This document shows, piece by piece, positions 24,243 to 33,332 of a stretch of 64,000 nucleotides of DNA. A model generated the notes under the pieces. That model made no database searches, was not told where the DNA came from, and worked only from the letters and a program-made list of their open reading frames with translations. The DNA lies in the NCBI GenBank assembly GCA_016790635.1, contig JAEUOR010000080.1:45947-109946 (forward strand), written 5' to 3'. Numbering within the stretch: the first letter of the stretch is position 1; each line of letters starts with the position of its first letter. The translations under genes and the position numbers were made by a program. Source of the DNA: Burkholderiales bacterium (GTDB lineage Bacteria; Pseudomonadota; Gammaproteobacteria; Burkholderiales; JAEUOS01).

Positions 24243-25091
24243 GTGAACAGTGCCTCCCTCGCGCATGTGCGCTACGTGCTGGCGGAGAACCCGGTCACCC
24301 TGGGCGCCTTCCTGCTGTTCTCGTTCTTTGTCTTCGTCGCGCTGTTCGGCGCGTGGCTGGCGCCCTACGACCCGCTGGCCACCAATACCGCGGTGGCGCT
24401 CAAGGCGCCGTCGGCGGCGCACTGGTTCGGCACCGACGCGCTCGGGCGCGACATCCTGTCGCGCATCCTCGTGGCGACGCGCCTGGACTTCGGCATCGCC
24501 ATCTCGGCGGTGGCGCTTTCGTTCGTCATCGGCATCGCGCTGGGCCTGGCGGCGGGTTACTTCGGCGGCTGGTGGGACCGCATCGTGGTGCGCCTGGCGG
24601 ACACCATCATGGCCTTTCCGCTGTTCGTGCTGGCCATGGGCATCGTCGCGGCGCTCGGCAACACGGTGGCCAACATCGTCTACGCGACGGCGATCATCAA
24701 TCTGCCTTTCTACATCCGCGTCGCGCGCGCCGAGGCCAACGTGCGCCGCGACGCCGGCTTCATCGAGGCTGCGCGCCTGGCCGGCAACGGCGAGTGGCGC
24801 ATCCTTTCGCACCACATCTTTCCCAACATCCTGCCGCCGGTCATGGTGCAGGTCTCGCTCAACATGGGCTGGGCCATCCTGAACGCGGCCGGCCTGTCCT
24901 TCATCGGGCTGGGCGTGCGCCCGCCGACCCCGGAGTGGGGCATCATGGTCGCCGAAGGTGCGACCTACATCGTCTCCGGCGAATGGTGGGTGGCGCTCTT
25001 TCCCGGCCTCACCCTGATGCTGGCAGTGTTCTGCTTCAACCTCCTGGGCGACGGACTGCGCGACATCATCGACCCGCGGCGGCGCACCTGA
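24243..25091 (+). CDS. Dpp/Opp-type ABC transporter permease (DppC-like)
   Basis: A 282-residue permease partner of the preceding gene, starting at GTG. Seen: LAPYDPLATN and HWFGTDALGRDILSRILVATR, a hallmark of DppC proteins, and the coupling loop FIEAARLAGNGEWRILSHHIFPNILPPVMV. It ends GDGLRDIIDPRRRT. The stop overlaps the ATPase start by one base (TGATG). Confidence 0.93.
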   Translation: MNSASLAHVRYVLAENPVTLGAFLLFSFFVFVALFGAWLAPYDPLATNTAVALKAPSAAHWFGTDALGRDILSRILVATRLDFGIAISAVALSFVIGIALGLAAGYFGGWWDRIVVRLADTIMAFPLFVLAMGIVAALGNTVANIVYATAIINLPFYIRVARAEANVRRDAGFIEAARLAGNGEWRILSHHIFPNILPPVMVQVSLNMGWAILNAAGLSFIGLGVRPPTPEWGIMVAEGATYIVSGEWWVALFPGLTLMLAVFCFNLLGDGLRDIIDPRRRT

Positions 25092-26113
25092 TGAGCGACA
25101 TCCCGCTCCTGGACGTGCGCGGCTTCGGGCTCGAGTTCCGTACCCGCTCGGGTGTGGTGCACGCGCTGGAGAACGTCAATCTTTCGATCCGCAAGGGCGA
25201 GACCGTGGGCCTGGTGGGCGAGTCGGGTTCGGGCAAGTCGGTGCTTTCCTATGCGCTCCTGGGCATCTCGGACCGCGCCGCGCGGGTGACGGGGGGCAGC
25301 GCGGTCTTCGGCGGTCTGGACATGCTCAAGGCCGGAGAGGGCGCGCTGGCGGAAATCCGCGGGCGCGAGATCTCGATGATCTTCCAGAACCCGCGCACGG
25401 CCTTGAACCCGATCCGCCGTGTCGGAGCGCAGATTGAGGATGTGCTGGCGCGCCACGCGACGGTGCGCAAGGTCGATCGCCGCGCGCGCGCCATCGAGGC
25501 GCTGCGCCAGGTCAACATCCCCGACCCCGAGCGGCGCCATGCCGCCTATCCCTTCGAGCTCTCCGGCGGCATGTGCCAGCGGGTGGTCATTGCCCTGGCG
25601 CTGGCCTGCCGCCCCGCGCTCCTGATTGCCGACGAGCCGACCACCGGGCTGGACGTGACCACCCAGGCCGGCATCATGGACCTGATTCGCGAGCGCGCCG
25701 CCGAGACCGGCATGGCGACCCTTTTCATCACCCATGACCTGGCGCTGGCGGCGGATCATTGCGATCGCATCGCGGTCATGCATGCCGGCCATGTGGTTGA
25801 AGAGGGACCGACCGCCGCTCTCTTCGCGGCGCCGCGCCACCCCTATACGGCGCAACTGATCCGCGCCACACCGGCGGCCGGCGTGGCGCTGGATGCGCTG
25901 GCGGCGATTCCCGGCAATCTGCCGGACCTGCGGCGCGACGACCTGCCGGTGTGCCGCTTTCGTGCGCGCTGCGAGCGTGCCACCGCAGCCTGTGACGCGG
26001 CATTGCCGCCGATCAGCGCCGGCACGGGACACAACGTGGCCTGCCATCACCCGCGCGCGGATGCGGACAGGGCATCCGGCGCGCATGCGCCGATGAGCGT
26101 GGCTGCGGCATGA
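25091..26113 (+). CDS. Dpp/Opp-type ABC transporter ATPase (DppD-like)
   Basis: A 340-residue ATPase with Walker A GESGSGKSVLSYALLG, signature LSGGMCQRVVIALAL, Walker B LLIADEPTTGLDV and switch FITHDLALAADHC. The C-terminal extension (HPYTAQLIRATPA, VCRFRARCERATAACDAALP) is the oligopeptide-transporter domain that often binds an iron-sulfur cluster through spaced cysteines. MSDIPLLDVRGFGLEF is taken as the start because it overlaps the previous stop; the longer open frame upstream runs through the permease gene and is not coding. Confidence 0.92.
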   Translation: MSDIPLLDVRGFGLEFRTRSGVVHALENVNLSIRKGETVGLVGESGSGKSVLSYALLGISDRAARVTGGSAVFGGLDMLKAGEGALAEIRGREISMIFQNPRTALNPIRRVGAQIEDVLARHATVRKVDRRARAIEALRQVNIPDPERRHAAYPFELSGGMCQRVVIALALACRPALLIADEPTTGLDVTTQAGIMDLIRERAAETGMATLFITHDLALAADHCDRIAVMHAGHVVEEGPTAALFAAPRHPYTAQLIRATPAAGVALDALAAIPGNLPDLRRDDLPVCRFRARCERATAACDAALPPISAGTGHNVACHHPRADADRASGAHAPMSVAAA

Positions 26114-27084
26114 GCGCAGCCTTGATCGAGGCAGTCGGCTTGTGCAAACGCTTCCCGGTCGCCGCTGCCGGACGGCGCCAAGCGCTGCTCCATGCGGTCG
26201 ACCGCGTCGACCTGGCGATCAGTCGCGGTGAGTCGGTCGGGCTGGTTGGCGAGTCGGGCTGTGGCAAGTCCACCCTGGTGCGCCTGATCGCCCGCCTCAT
26301 CGATCCCAGCGAGGGCGCGCTGGTGTACGCGGAGCACGACATCGGCGCGGTCCCGGCGCGCGAATTCGCGTTGCGGCCCGAGCGCGCGCGCATCCAGATG
26401 GTCTTCCAGGACCCGACCGACAGCCTGAATCCGCGCTACACGGCGGCCGACACGATCGGCGAGTCCTTCGAGCGCCTGGCGCGCGGCGGGCGTGGACCCG
26501 GTGACACCGCGCGCGCCGTGGCCGAGCTGGCGGATGCCGTCGGACTCGCGCCGGAACTGCTGGCACGCTTTCCGCACCAGCTGTCGGGCGGCCAGAAGGC
26601 GCGCGTGGGCATCGCGCGCGCGTTGGCGGCCGACCCGGAACTGCTGATCCTGGACGAACCGACATCCGCACTCGACGTATCGGTGCAGGCAGTGATCCTG
26701 AAGCTCCTGGATCGGCTGCGCCGCGAACGCGGGCTGGCCTATCTGTTCGTCTCGCACGACCTGAACGTGGTGCGCCTTTTGTGCGATCGCGTGGTGGTGA
26801 TGTATCTTGGCCGGGTGATCGAGTCCGGTCCCGCCGAAGAGGTATTCAACGCACCGCGTCACCCCTATACCCGCGCGCTGGTGTCGGCCATACCGCGCGG
26901 GCCCGGGCGCGGAGCGGCCGAACGCATACGCCTGTCCGGCGAGGTCGCGAGCCCGATCGACCCGTCGCCTACCGTGTGTCGCTTTGCCAGCCGCTGCGCA
27001 CAGGCATTCGCGCGCTGCACGAGCGAATTGCCCGAGTTGCGCGATGTCGGCGTGGGCCGGCGCGTAGCCTGCCATCTGGAATGA
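26110..27084 (+). CDS. Dpp/Opp-type ABC transporter ATPase (DppF-like)
   Basis: A 324-residue ATPase with Walker A GESGCGKSTLVRL, signature LSGGQKARVGIARAL, Walker B LLILDEPTSALDV and switch FVSHDLNVVRLLC, followed by the peptide-transporter C terminus (HPYTRALVSAIP, CRFASRCAQAFARC). ATGA overlaps join it to both the preceding ATPase and the following regulator gene. With two permeases, two ATPases and a receptor, the importer is complete. Confidence 0.92.
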   Translation: MSAALIEAVGLCKRFPVAAAGRRQALLHAVDRVDLAISRGESVGLVGESGCGKSTLVRLIARLIDPSEGALVYAEHDIGAVPAREFALRPERARIQMVFQDPTDSLNPRYTAADTIGESFERLARGGRGPGDTARAVAELADAVGLAPELLARFPHQLSGGQKARVGIARALAADPELLILDEPTSALDVSVQAVILKLLDRLRRERGLAYLFVSHDLNVVRLLCDRVVVMYLGRVIESGPAEEVFNAPRHPYTRALVSAIPRGPGRGAAERIRLSGEVASPIDPSPTVCRFASRCAQAFARCTSELPELRDVGVGRRVACHLE

Positions 27085-27797
27085 GAACGGCTGCCCGTTC
27101 GACTGGTGGTGAAGCAGCGACGGACCGCGCCGGGCTGGCCGTGCGGGTCTACACCGAACTCAAGCGCGAGATCGCCGACTTCAAGCTCATGCCGGGCGAC
27201 CGCTTCACCGAAGGCGAAGTCGCCGACCGCATGCAGGTCAGCAGGACCCCTGTGCGCGAGGCGCTCTATCGGCTGGAATCCGAAGGGGTGCTGGAAGTCA
27301 TGTTTCGCAGCGGCTGGCGCGTACGGCCGTTCGACTTCGAGCGTTTCGAGGATCTCTACGACTTGCGCGTGGTGCTGGAACTGGCGGCAGTGCGTCGTCT
27401 GTGCGAGCACCCCGGCAGCGCTCCGCTCGACCAACTGAAGGCGACCTGGCTGGTACCGGCGGCCGAACGCATGAGCGAAGGCCGCGCGGTGGCCGCCGCC
27501 GACGAGGCCTTTCATGGCGCCTTGGTCGCGGCAGCGGGCAATGCCGAGATGGCGCGCGTGCACCGGGACGTGACCGAGCGCATTCGCATCATTCGACGCC
27601 TCGACTTCACGCAGGGCGCACGCATTGACGCGACCTATTCCGAGCACGCCAAGATCCTGCGCGCGATCATGCAGCGCAAGGTCGACGCCGCGCAATTGAT
27701 GCTGCGTTCGCACATCGAATCCAGCAAGGCCGAGGTGCGCAAGATCACGCTGCATATGCTCCACACCGCGCGCAGTCAGGCCACCTCGAGGGAGTGA
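27081..27797 (+). CDS. GntR-family regulator, FCD subfamily
   Basis: A 238-residue transcription factor. The N-terminal winged helix contains YTELKREIADFKLMPGDRFTEGEVADRMQVSRTPVREALYRLESEGVLEV, and the C-terminal all-helical FCD domain starts near FEDLYDLRVVLELAAVRRLC, with the metal or ligand-binding residues expected in the later helices (AHxxxH-like FHGALVAAAGN). The start overlaps the DppF-like stop. As the last gene of the operon it most likely acts on the palindrome upstream of atzF; the inducer is unknown. Confidence 0.9.
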   Translation: MRTAARSTGGEAATDRAGLAVRVYTELKREIADFKLMPGDRFTEGEVADRMQVSRTPVREALYRLESEGVLEVMFRSGWRVRPFDFERFEDLYDLRVVLELAAVRRLCEHPGSAPLDQLKATWLVPAAERMSEGRAVAAADEAFHGALVAAAGNAEMARVHRDVTERIRIIRRLDFTQGARIDATYSEHAKILRAIMQRKVDAAQLMLRSHIESSKAEVRKITLHMLHTARSQATSRE

Positions 27798-27876
27798 GCC
27801 CGGCCGGCACATCGGCCATGACAGGCGCATAATATGCGGTTGATCCGCCATTCTCCCGGCCACGCCGGGCTGCAGC

Positions 27877-30408
27877 TTGCCGAGTCAACTGTCGATCCGC
27901 ACCCGGATTCTGCTTGCGGTGGGCATCGCGGCCCTGCCGCTGGCGGCGATCGTCGTCTCGGAGGCATGGCAGGCGCGGCAGGCGGCCGAGACCGACATCG
28001 TTGAGCGCGCTGCGCATCGTGCGGGCCAGATTGCCGCACGCATCGATGATCGCATCGTCAAGGTCGATGCGATGCTTGCCACGCTGTCGCGTTCGCTCTC
28101 GACGCGGCATGCCGACCCTGACCAGGCGCGCGCCCTGCTCCTGTCGCTGATCACCGAATTGCCCGCGGCTTTCGAGGGCCTGCGCATCAGCGGCCCGGAC
28201 GGGATGCCGATCGCACATACCAACGGCGCGCGCGGATCCATTGCCGACCGGCGCTTTTTTCGCGCGGCACTTGCCGGCACCGGACTGGCGATCGGCGAGC
28301 CGACCCGCATTTTCGGCAGTGACGAATGGACCCTAGGCATGGCGCGACAAATCGTCGGCGATGGCGGGGTGGCGCTTGGTGTCGTGTCGCTGTCCACGCG
28401 CCTTGCGGGGCTGCAGCAACTGCTCGATGACGCGGGCTTGCCGGCGGGCACGGTGATCAGCCTCCTGGACGAGCGTGGGGTGGTGCTGGCGCACACGCGC
28501 GAATTCGCCACCTGGGTCGGGCGCAAGCTCGAGGATGCCGGTGCCGATCATGAATACCGCGGACGCGCCGAGGTTGCCGTGCGCACCGCGCGTGACGGAG
28601 CAGAGTGGTTGGCTGCGCATGCCTCCCTGGCCGCAGCGCCGTGGCACGTGCACATCAATATTCCATCCCGCGAGGCGTTTGCGCAGATCCATGCCGATTT
28701 CATGCGCTCGCTGGCGTGGCTGGTGCTTGCATTGCTGCTCGCGGCCTTGATCGCATGGCGGGTCGGCAATGACCTGGCGCGACCGCTCGCCAGGCTGGCC
28801 GGCGACTTCGCGCATTTCAGCGGCGACGCGGCGCACAGGTCGAAACTGGTCCAGGGCGGCGAGATCGGTGCGGCCGTCACCGCATTCAATGCCATGGCAG
28901 AGACCAGCGCGCGTCGCGAGGCCGACCTGCGCGAAGGCGCAGCCAAGTTCCGCGCCATGGTCGAGGCTTCGCCGGTCGGCATTTTTCTCGCGCAGCCGGA
29001 TGGACAGACGATCTATTGCAACCCGGCCTATCTGCGCATCCTCGGGTTGTCAGCTGACGAGGCGCTTGGCCTGGGTTGGATCAAGGCCATCCACCCCGAG
29101 GATCGTGACCTGGTCGCCGCCGAATGGCACAAGGCCGCGGTGGCAGGCGTGCCGTACCGTGGCCAGGGCCGCTACCTGCACGCCGGAGGGCGCATCGTCT
29201 GGTGGCAGGTACGCAGCGCCGAGTTGCGCGTGGCAGCCCAGGTGGTCGGCATGGTCGGTATCGCCGAGGACATCACCGAGGTGCGCGAGGCGCAATCGGC
29301 CTTGCATGACAGCGAGCGCCGCTACCGTTCGATGTTCGCTTCCAACCCGCAGCCCATGTGGGTCTATGATGTCGAAACCCTGCGCTTTCTCGACGTCAAC
29401 GATGCGGCGGTCGCCCACTACGGATACAGCCGCGACGAGTTCCGCGCCATGACCGTGCAGGAGGTGCGCCCGGAGGAGGATCGGACGCGCCTGGATCGGC
29501 TCGGCGGGCAGCGTTCAGGGGTGGCCCTCGGGCAGGGAACCCGGCGCCACCGGCGCAAGAACGGCCGCATCATCGAGGTCGAACTGACATCGCATGACCT
29601 CATGTTCAACGGACGGCGCGCGATCCATGTCCTGGCCAACGACGTCACCGAGCGCTCCCGGGTCGAGCGCGAGATCAAGCAGATCAACGTCGAACTCGAA
29701 GAGCGCGTCGCAGCGCGTACCGTCGAACTGACCGCGGCCAACAACGAGCTGGAGGCCTTCACGTATTCGGTCGCACACGACCTGCGCGCGCCGCTGCGCG
29801 GCATTGACGGGTTTTCCGCCCTGCTGGTCGAGAACAAGGCCAACCTCGATCAGGACGCTGCCACCTATGCCGCGCGCATCCGGTCGGCGAGTCAGCGCAT
29901 GGGCTTGATGATTTCAGATCTGCTCGACCTGTCGCGCGTTTCGCGACGCGACCTCTACAAGCTGTCGGTGGACTTGTCGGCGATGGCGCACGAGATCCGC
30001 GACGAACTCTCGCGCGCCGCCTCGGGACGCGTGGTCGACTGGCAGATCGAGCCGGGACTGCGCGCGCTGGGAGACCCGGGCCTCCTGCGCCTGGTGCTGG
30101 ACAACCTGATCGGCAATGCCTGGAAATACAGTCGCGATGCGGAGCCATGCCGCATCGAGTTCGGTCGCGCGAACGGTCCCGACGGCAAGCCCGAATTCTT
30201 CGTGCGCGACAACGGCGTCGGCTTCGACATGCAGTATGCGGGCAAGCTGTTCTCGGTTTTCCAGCGTCTCCACTCCGCAGAGAAATACGAAGGTACCGGC
30301 ATCGGGCTGGCGACGGTCAAGCGCATCATTTCCCGCCATGGCGGCACGGTGCGCGGTGAAGCCGCAGCCGGCCGCGGTGCGACCTTCTATTTCACGTTGC
30401 CGGATTGA
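27877..30408 (+). CDS. Membrane PAS-PAS sensor histidine kinase
   Basis: An 843-residue sensor. An N-terminal helix (RILLAVGIAALPLAAIVVS) and a second near residues 272-292 (LAWLVLALLLAALIAW) enclose a periplasmic region with Cache-like motifs (FFRAALAGTGLAIGEP, LGVVSLSTRLAGL, VISLLDERGVVLAHTRE). A HAMP region and two PAS domains follow (AMVEASPVGIFLAQPDG; SMFASNPQPMWVYDV), then HisKA with His634 in SVAHDLRAPLRGIDGF and an ATPase domain (NLIGNAWKYS, DNGVGFDM, GTGIGLATVKRI). No receiver domain or adjacent regulator gene exists, so it is an orphan kinase. The start is TTG at 27877; no ATG is available. Confidence 0.88.
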   Translation: MPSQLSIRTRILLAVGIAALPLAAIVVSEAWQARQAAETDIVERAAHRAGQIAARIDDRIVKVDAMLATLSRSLSTRHADPDQARALLLSLITELPAAFEGLRISGPDGMPIAHTNGARGSIADRRFFRAALAGTGLAIGEPTRIFGSDEWTLGMARQIVGDGGVALGVVSLSTRLAGLQQLLDDAGLPAGTVISLLDERGVVLAHTREFATWVGRKLEDAGADHEYRGRAEVAVRTARDGAEWLAAHASLAAAPWHVHINIPSREAFAQIHADFMRSLAWLVLALLLAALIAWRVGNDLARPLARLAGDFAHFSGDAAHRSKLVQGGEIGAAVTAFNAMAETSARREADLREGAAKFRAMVEASPVGIFLAQPDGQTIYCNPAYLRILGLSADEALGLGWIKAIHPEDRDLVAAEWHKAAVAGVPYRGQGRYLHAGGRIVWWQVRSAELRVAAQVVGMVGIAEDITEVREAQSALHDSERRYRSMFASNPQPMWVYDVETLRFLDVNDAAVAHYGYSRDEFRAMTVQEVRPEEDRTRLDRLGGQRSGVALGQGTRRHRRKNGRIIEVELTSHDLMFNGRRAIHVLANDVTERSRVEREIKQINVELEERVAARTVELTAANNELEAFTYSVAHDLRAPLRGIDGFSALLVENKANLDQDAATYAARIRSASQRMGLMISDLLDLSRVSRRDLYKLSVDLSAMAHEIRDELSRAASGRVVDWQIEPGLRALGDPGLLRLVLDNLIGNAWKYSRDAEPCRIEFGRANGPDGKPEFFVRDNGVGFDMQYAGKLFSVFQRLHSAEKYEGTGIGLATVKRIISRHGGTVRGEAAAGRGATFYFTLPD

Positions 30409-30438
30409 GTGCGGGACGGTGTGGCCGTCGCGCCGGGC

Positions 30439-30702
30439 CTATTTGCGCCGTGCGACGCCCGGTTCGAGCAAGCCGCGATTGCACAGGTCGGCCAGCCAGA
30501 GTTCGAGATCCTCGGAGGGCATGTCCATCTCGGTCTTGAGATCGGAGAAGATGCGCGACTCGTCGCACAGCGCCAGCAGCCTGAGGGTGCGCGGGGTGGC
30601 GCCTTCCTTGCGCTTGACCATGTCGTCGCCCTTGACCGTGCGCACATAACAGCGCTCGGCGCGGATGCGGTGGGTCTTGAGGGAAGGGTCGTTTTGTGCC
30701 AT
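30439..30702 (-). CDS. Small conserved-looking protein, possible winged-helix fold
   Basis: An 87-residue basic protein, start MAQNDPSLKTHRIRAERCYVRTVKGDD. Residues 35-85 (TPRTLRLLALCDESRIFSDLKTEMDMPSEDLELWLADLCNRGLLEPG) have the helix-helix-helix spacing of a small winged-helix or MarR-like unit. I do not recognise the family. It is convergent with the kinase gene (30 bases between stops), and no signal sequence or membrane helix is visible. Coding is supported by GC-rich third positions and a plausible start. Confidence 0.6.
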   Translation of the reverse strand: MAQNDPSLKTHRIRAERCYVRTVKGDDMVKRKEGATPRTLRLLALCDESRIFSDLKTEMDMPSEDLELWLADLCNRGLLEPGVARRK

Positions 30703-30958
30703 GGCCGCTGATTGGATGAGCCCCGACGTCTAGTCTGGATGACATGCGAGGGTTGATACACGATTCTACGTCAGCCTAGAAACGGAAGAACAGGGCGAAG
30801 AACAATTTGACTTCGCCGCGCCGCATGGCTTCTCGTCCGCCAATCTGCCAGACCGCATCAAATCTCCTGGGGAACAAAGGTGTTTGCGGGTCTCTGCCCT
30901 GGGAGGCGGGCGAAACATGAAACACTTAGGCGATGCACACTTTACTGCGGAGCACGTT
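30703..30958. other. Intergenic region upstream of EamA permease
   Basis: About 256 bases with no supported gene. It holds the promoter regions of the small minus-strand protein and of the permease. AT content is above the surroundings. No repeat or hairpin of note was seen. Confidence 0.4.
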
Positions 30959-31879
30959 ATGACCCTGCCCGTCCTGCCGGGCTGGGCCTGGATACCGATC
31001 GTGCTGTTCGCGGCGGCGACGCAGACCGCGCGCAATGCCGCGCAAAGGAGTCTCACCGAAACGCTGGGCGCACTGCCGGCCACGCTGGTGCGCTTTGTCT
31101 ATGGCCTGCCGTTCGCTTTGCTGTGGCTGGCGCTTGTGTATGCCTTCACCCCCGGGCCCTTGCTCCTGCCCGCATTCAACGTCTCGTTCTGGATGTGGCT
31201 CACCATCGGCGCCCTGGGCCAGATCGCCGCGACCTTCTTTCTGCTCTCCGGAATGCAGGAACGCAATTTCATCGTCGCGGTGACCTATTCGAAGACCGAA
31301 CTGGTGCAGATCGCCGCGTTCGGGCTCCTGTTCCTGGGCGATACGCCAAGTGCCCTGTCGGTGAGTGCGGTTCTCATCGCCAGCGTCGGTGTGGTGCTGT
31401 TGTCGATGCCCAAGGGACTCTCCGCGGCGGGCGAGGCGACCTGGGCTGGTCGCGCCGCAGTGCTGGGCCTGGCCTCGGGCACCGGATTCGCGTTTGCGAT
31501 GATCGGCTATCGCGGGGCGGCGCTGGCCCTGGGGGACTTCCCGGTCTGGCTCATCGGTGCGTGGGGCGTGTTCCTGGCGCAGATCATCCAGTCGGTCACT
31601 TTAGGGCTGTGGCTGGAGATGCGAACGCCTGGGACGCTGGCGCAGCTGGCGCGCGCCTGGCGATTGTCGACCATGGCAGGTGCCTGCGGCGCGTTCGCGT
31701 CGATCGGCTGGTTCACCGCCTTTGCGCTGCGGCCTGCCACCGATGTGCGCATCCTGGGGCTCACCGAGGTGTTCTTCAGCTACCTGGTGTCGCGGCGCCT
31801 GTTCCGCGAAAGCATGACCGCCTTCGAGATCGGCGGCATGCTGCTGGTGAGCGCGGCGGTGGTGCTGGTGTGCCTGTGA
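30959..31879 (+). CDS. EamA/DMT-family membrane permease
   Basis: A 306-residue membrane protein with about ten helices in two five-helix repeats (first half around LPATLVRFVYGLPFALLWLALVY and FIVAVTYSKTELVQIAAFG; second half around WLIGAWGVFLAQIIQSVT and TDVRILGLTEVFFSYLVSRRLF). This is the drug/metabolite transporter architecture. The ATG at 30959 is chosen because GGAG lies seven bases upstream and the first helix begins at residue 8; an ATG at 30917 would add 14 residues. The substrate is unknown. Confidence 0.82.
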   Translation: MTLPVLPGWAWIPIVLFAAATQTARNAAQRSLTETLGALPATLVRFVYGLPFALLWLALVYAFTPGPLLLPAFNVSFWMWLTIGALGQIAATFFLLSGMQERNFIVAVTYSKTELVQIAAFGLLFLGDTPSALSVSAVLIASVGVVLLSMPKGLSAAGEATWAGRAAVLGLASGTGFAFAMIGYRGAALALGDFPVWLIGAWGVFLAQIIQSVTLGLWLEMRTPGTLAQLARAWRLSTMAGACGAFASIGWFTAFALRPATDVRILGLTEVFFSYLVSRRLFRESMTAFEIGGMLLVSAAVVLVCL

Positions 31880-31891
31880 ACGGCCGCGCCG

Positions 31892-32329
31892 TCAGCGATC
31901 GATCAGCCCGACCACCAGTCCCAGCGCATACAGGCACAGGGCCAGGAGGATGCCACGGTTGGGAATGCTGAACCAGTAGCGACGCCCCAGCAGCATGTAG
32001 GCGCCCAGCGTCCCCGCACCGACGGCCAGAAGGAAGCGGGAGCCGAAGAGGAGCGCGGGTGCACCGAGCGCCAGGTAACCATAGACGAGTCCGAAGACGA
32101 TGGCGCCCAGGCTGTGACTGGCGTTGAAACCGACCCAGGCTCGCCACATGGTGGTCTGGCGTGTCAGCTGCGGATGCCCCGCCTGCATCGCTGCGCGCAG
32201 CGCCGTGTCGCGCGGGGAGAGCCTCTCGCCGCGAAACGTGAACAGGAGGTGCGCCAGTCCGAGAAGCAGGATCACCATTGCGGCGGCAAAGATCAGCCAG
32301 CCGGCCAGTGCCATGTTCGCCAAGGACAT
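31892..32329 (-). CDS. Small four-helix membrane protein (LIC_13387-like)
   Basis: A 145-residue protein with four membrane helices: residues 6-30, 65-85, 92-112 and 122-142. The motif MWRAWVGFNASHSLGAIVFGLVY resembles a family of unknown function often named LIC_13387; this match is from memory. It follows the next minus-strand gene (32331-32612) by one base, so the pair is probably an operon. Function unknown. Confidence 0.7.
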   Translation of the reverse strand: MSLANMALAGWLIFAAAMVILLLGLAHLLFTFRGERLSPRDTALRAAMQAGHPQLTRQTTMWRAWVGFNASHSLGAIVFGLVYGYLALGAPALLFGSRFLLAVGAGTLGAYMLLGRRYWFSIPNRGILLALCLYALGLVVGLIDR

Positions 32330-32330
32330 G

Positions 32331-32612
32331 TCAGGGTCCCCTGTGGCTCTCGTCGAGGTCGCGCCGCAGCATGCGCAAGACCGACACTGCCTGCGCGACC
32401 AGAATCGCCAGTCCGCACAACAGCACGAACGGGTTCTGCGAACCGGGCCGCATGCCCGTGTCCCACCAATAGGCGAGGGCGCCGAAGAAGACCATGAGGC
32501 CGCCCATGAAACCGAAAGCCAGGAGGCTGAGCACGGCCAGCCAGGTACTGCGCCCGAGGAGCGCGACCCACCATGCGGCGATCACGATCGCGAAGGCCAG
32601 TACCTCGAGCAT
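32331..32612 (-). CDS. Small membrane protein, unknown function
   Basis: A 93-residue protein with three hydrophobic stretches (LAFAIVIAAWWVALL, LAVLSLLAFGFMGGLMVFFGAL, PFVLLCGLAILVAQAVSVL) and a charged C terminus RMLRRDLDESHRGP. It is immediately followed by the four-helix protein gene (stop to start one base apart). No family recognised. Confidence 0.65.
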   Translation of the reverse strand: MLEVLAFAIVIAAWWVALLGRSTWLAVLSLLAFGFMGGLMVFFGALAYWWDTGMRPGSQNPFVLLCGLAILVAQAVSVLRMLRRDLDESHRGP

Positions 32613-32646
32613 GCCTAGCCTCTGTCAGGCGTGTCGGCAGGGCGCG

Positions 32647-33057
32647 TCACTTCGCGCGCATGCGGTTGTTGCGCGGCAGGTGTTCCAGCTCGCACAGGCC
32701 CAACGCCTCCAGGAGCGGCGGCAGGTAGACGCCGAAGCGCCCGCGCAGCCCCTTCTTGAGACCGTACCAGCCGCCCACCGGGTTGTCCGGGGAGCGTCCC
32801 CAGGCCTCGACCGTGCCGGGCTTGGCGAGCTTCTGCTCGTCAGCCCCACCCAGTTCGACCCAGTCGCCGGCCTTCTTGAGCATCGCATGCAGGTCGTCGA
32901 CGCAACGCGCGTCGTAGAGCAGCACCGTGCTGCCGACGGTGCAGACCAGGACCTTGCGCCCGTCCTTCTCGTCGGTGTGCATCGTGTAGTCGGAGCTGCC
33001 CGGCGGAGTCTTGAGTCGCCACGGGTCGTCCTTGCCGCGTTGCAGTTTGGTGGGCAT
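32647..33057 (-). CDS. Conserved hypothetical protein
   Basis: A 136-residue soluble protein, start MPTKLQRGKDDPWRLKTPPG, chosen because GGAGG is eight bases ahead; the frame is open further upstream without conserved character. The middle part, SDYTMHTDEKDGRKVLVCTVGSTVLLYDARCVDDLHAMLKKAGDWVELGGADE, looks like a small alpha/beta domain; the end (RGRFGVYLPPLLEALGLCELEHLPRNNRMRAK) is basic. I know similar sequences only as uncharacterised proteins. No neighbour suggests a role. Confidence 0.7.
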   Translation of the reverse strand: MPTKLQRGKDDPWRLKTPPGSSDYTMHTDEKDGRKVLVCTVGSTVLLYDARCVDDLHAMLKKAGDWVELGGADEQKLAKPGTVEAWGRSPDNPVGGWYGLKKGLRGRFGVYLPPLLEALGLCELEHLPRNNRMRAK

Positions 33058-33287
33058 GTTTGGTTCCTCCTGATGGTCTTGGATCAGTGGGGAGGGCGCG
33101 GTCATCGCCTGGGCATGCGTCAGGTTCCGGCACGGCGCTTCCGAGGACATCGACCCCGGGGCGCGCCAATGCTACGGCAAGCGGATCATGGTTGCTGAGT
33201 TACTCGGCGCTCGCCTGCGATTATGTGCTTGGCAAACGCCGCGCGCCAGGAGGCTGCACTGACAAGCGGCTGACCCGCGCAAATGCA

Positions 33288-33309
33288 AACGGGAGCCGAA
33301 GCTCCCGTT
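33288..33309 (-). terminator. Rho-independent terminator of the PEP-CTERM gene
   Basis: AACGGGAGC and GCTCCCGTT form a perfect nine-base stem; on the minus strand the loop is TTCG, an especially stable tetraloop, followed by a T-rich segment. It lies 24 bases downstream of the PEP-CTERM stop. Confidence 0.8.
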
Positions 33310-33332
33310 CTTTGGATAGGACCGGAGTCCGT

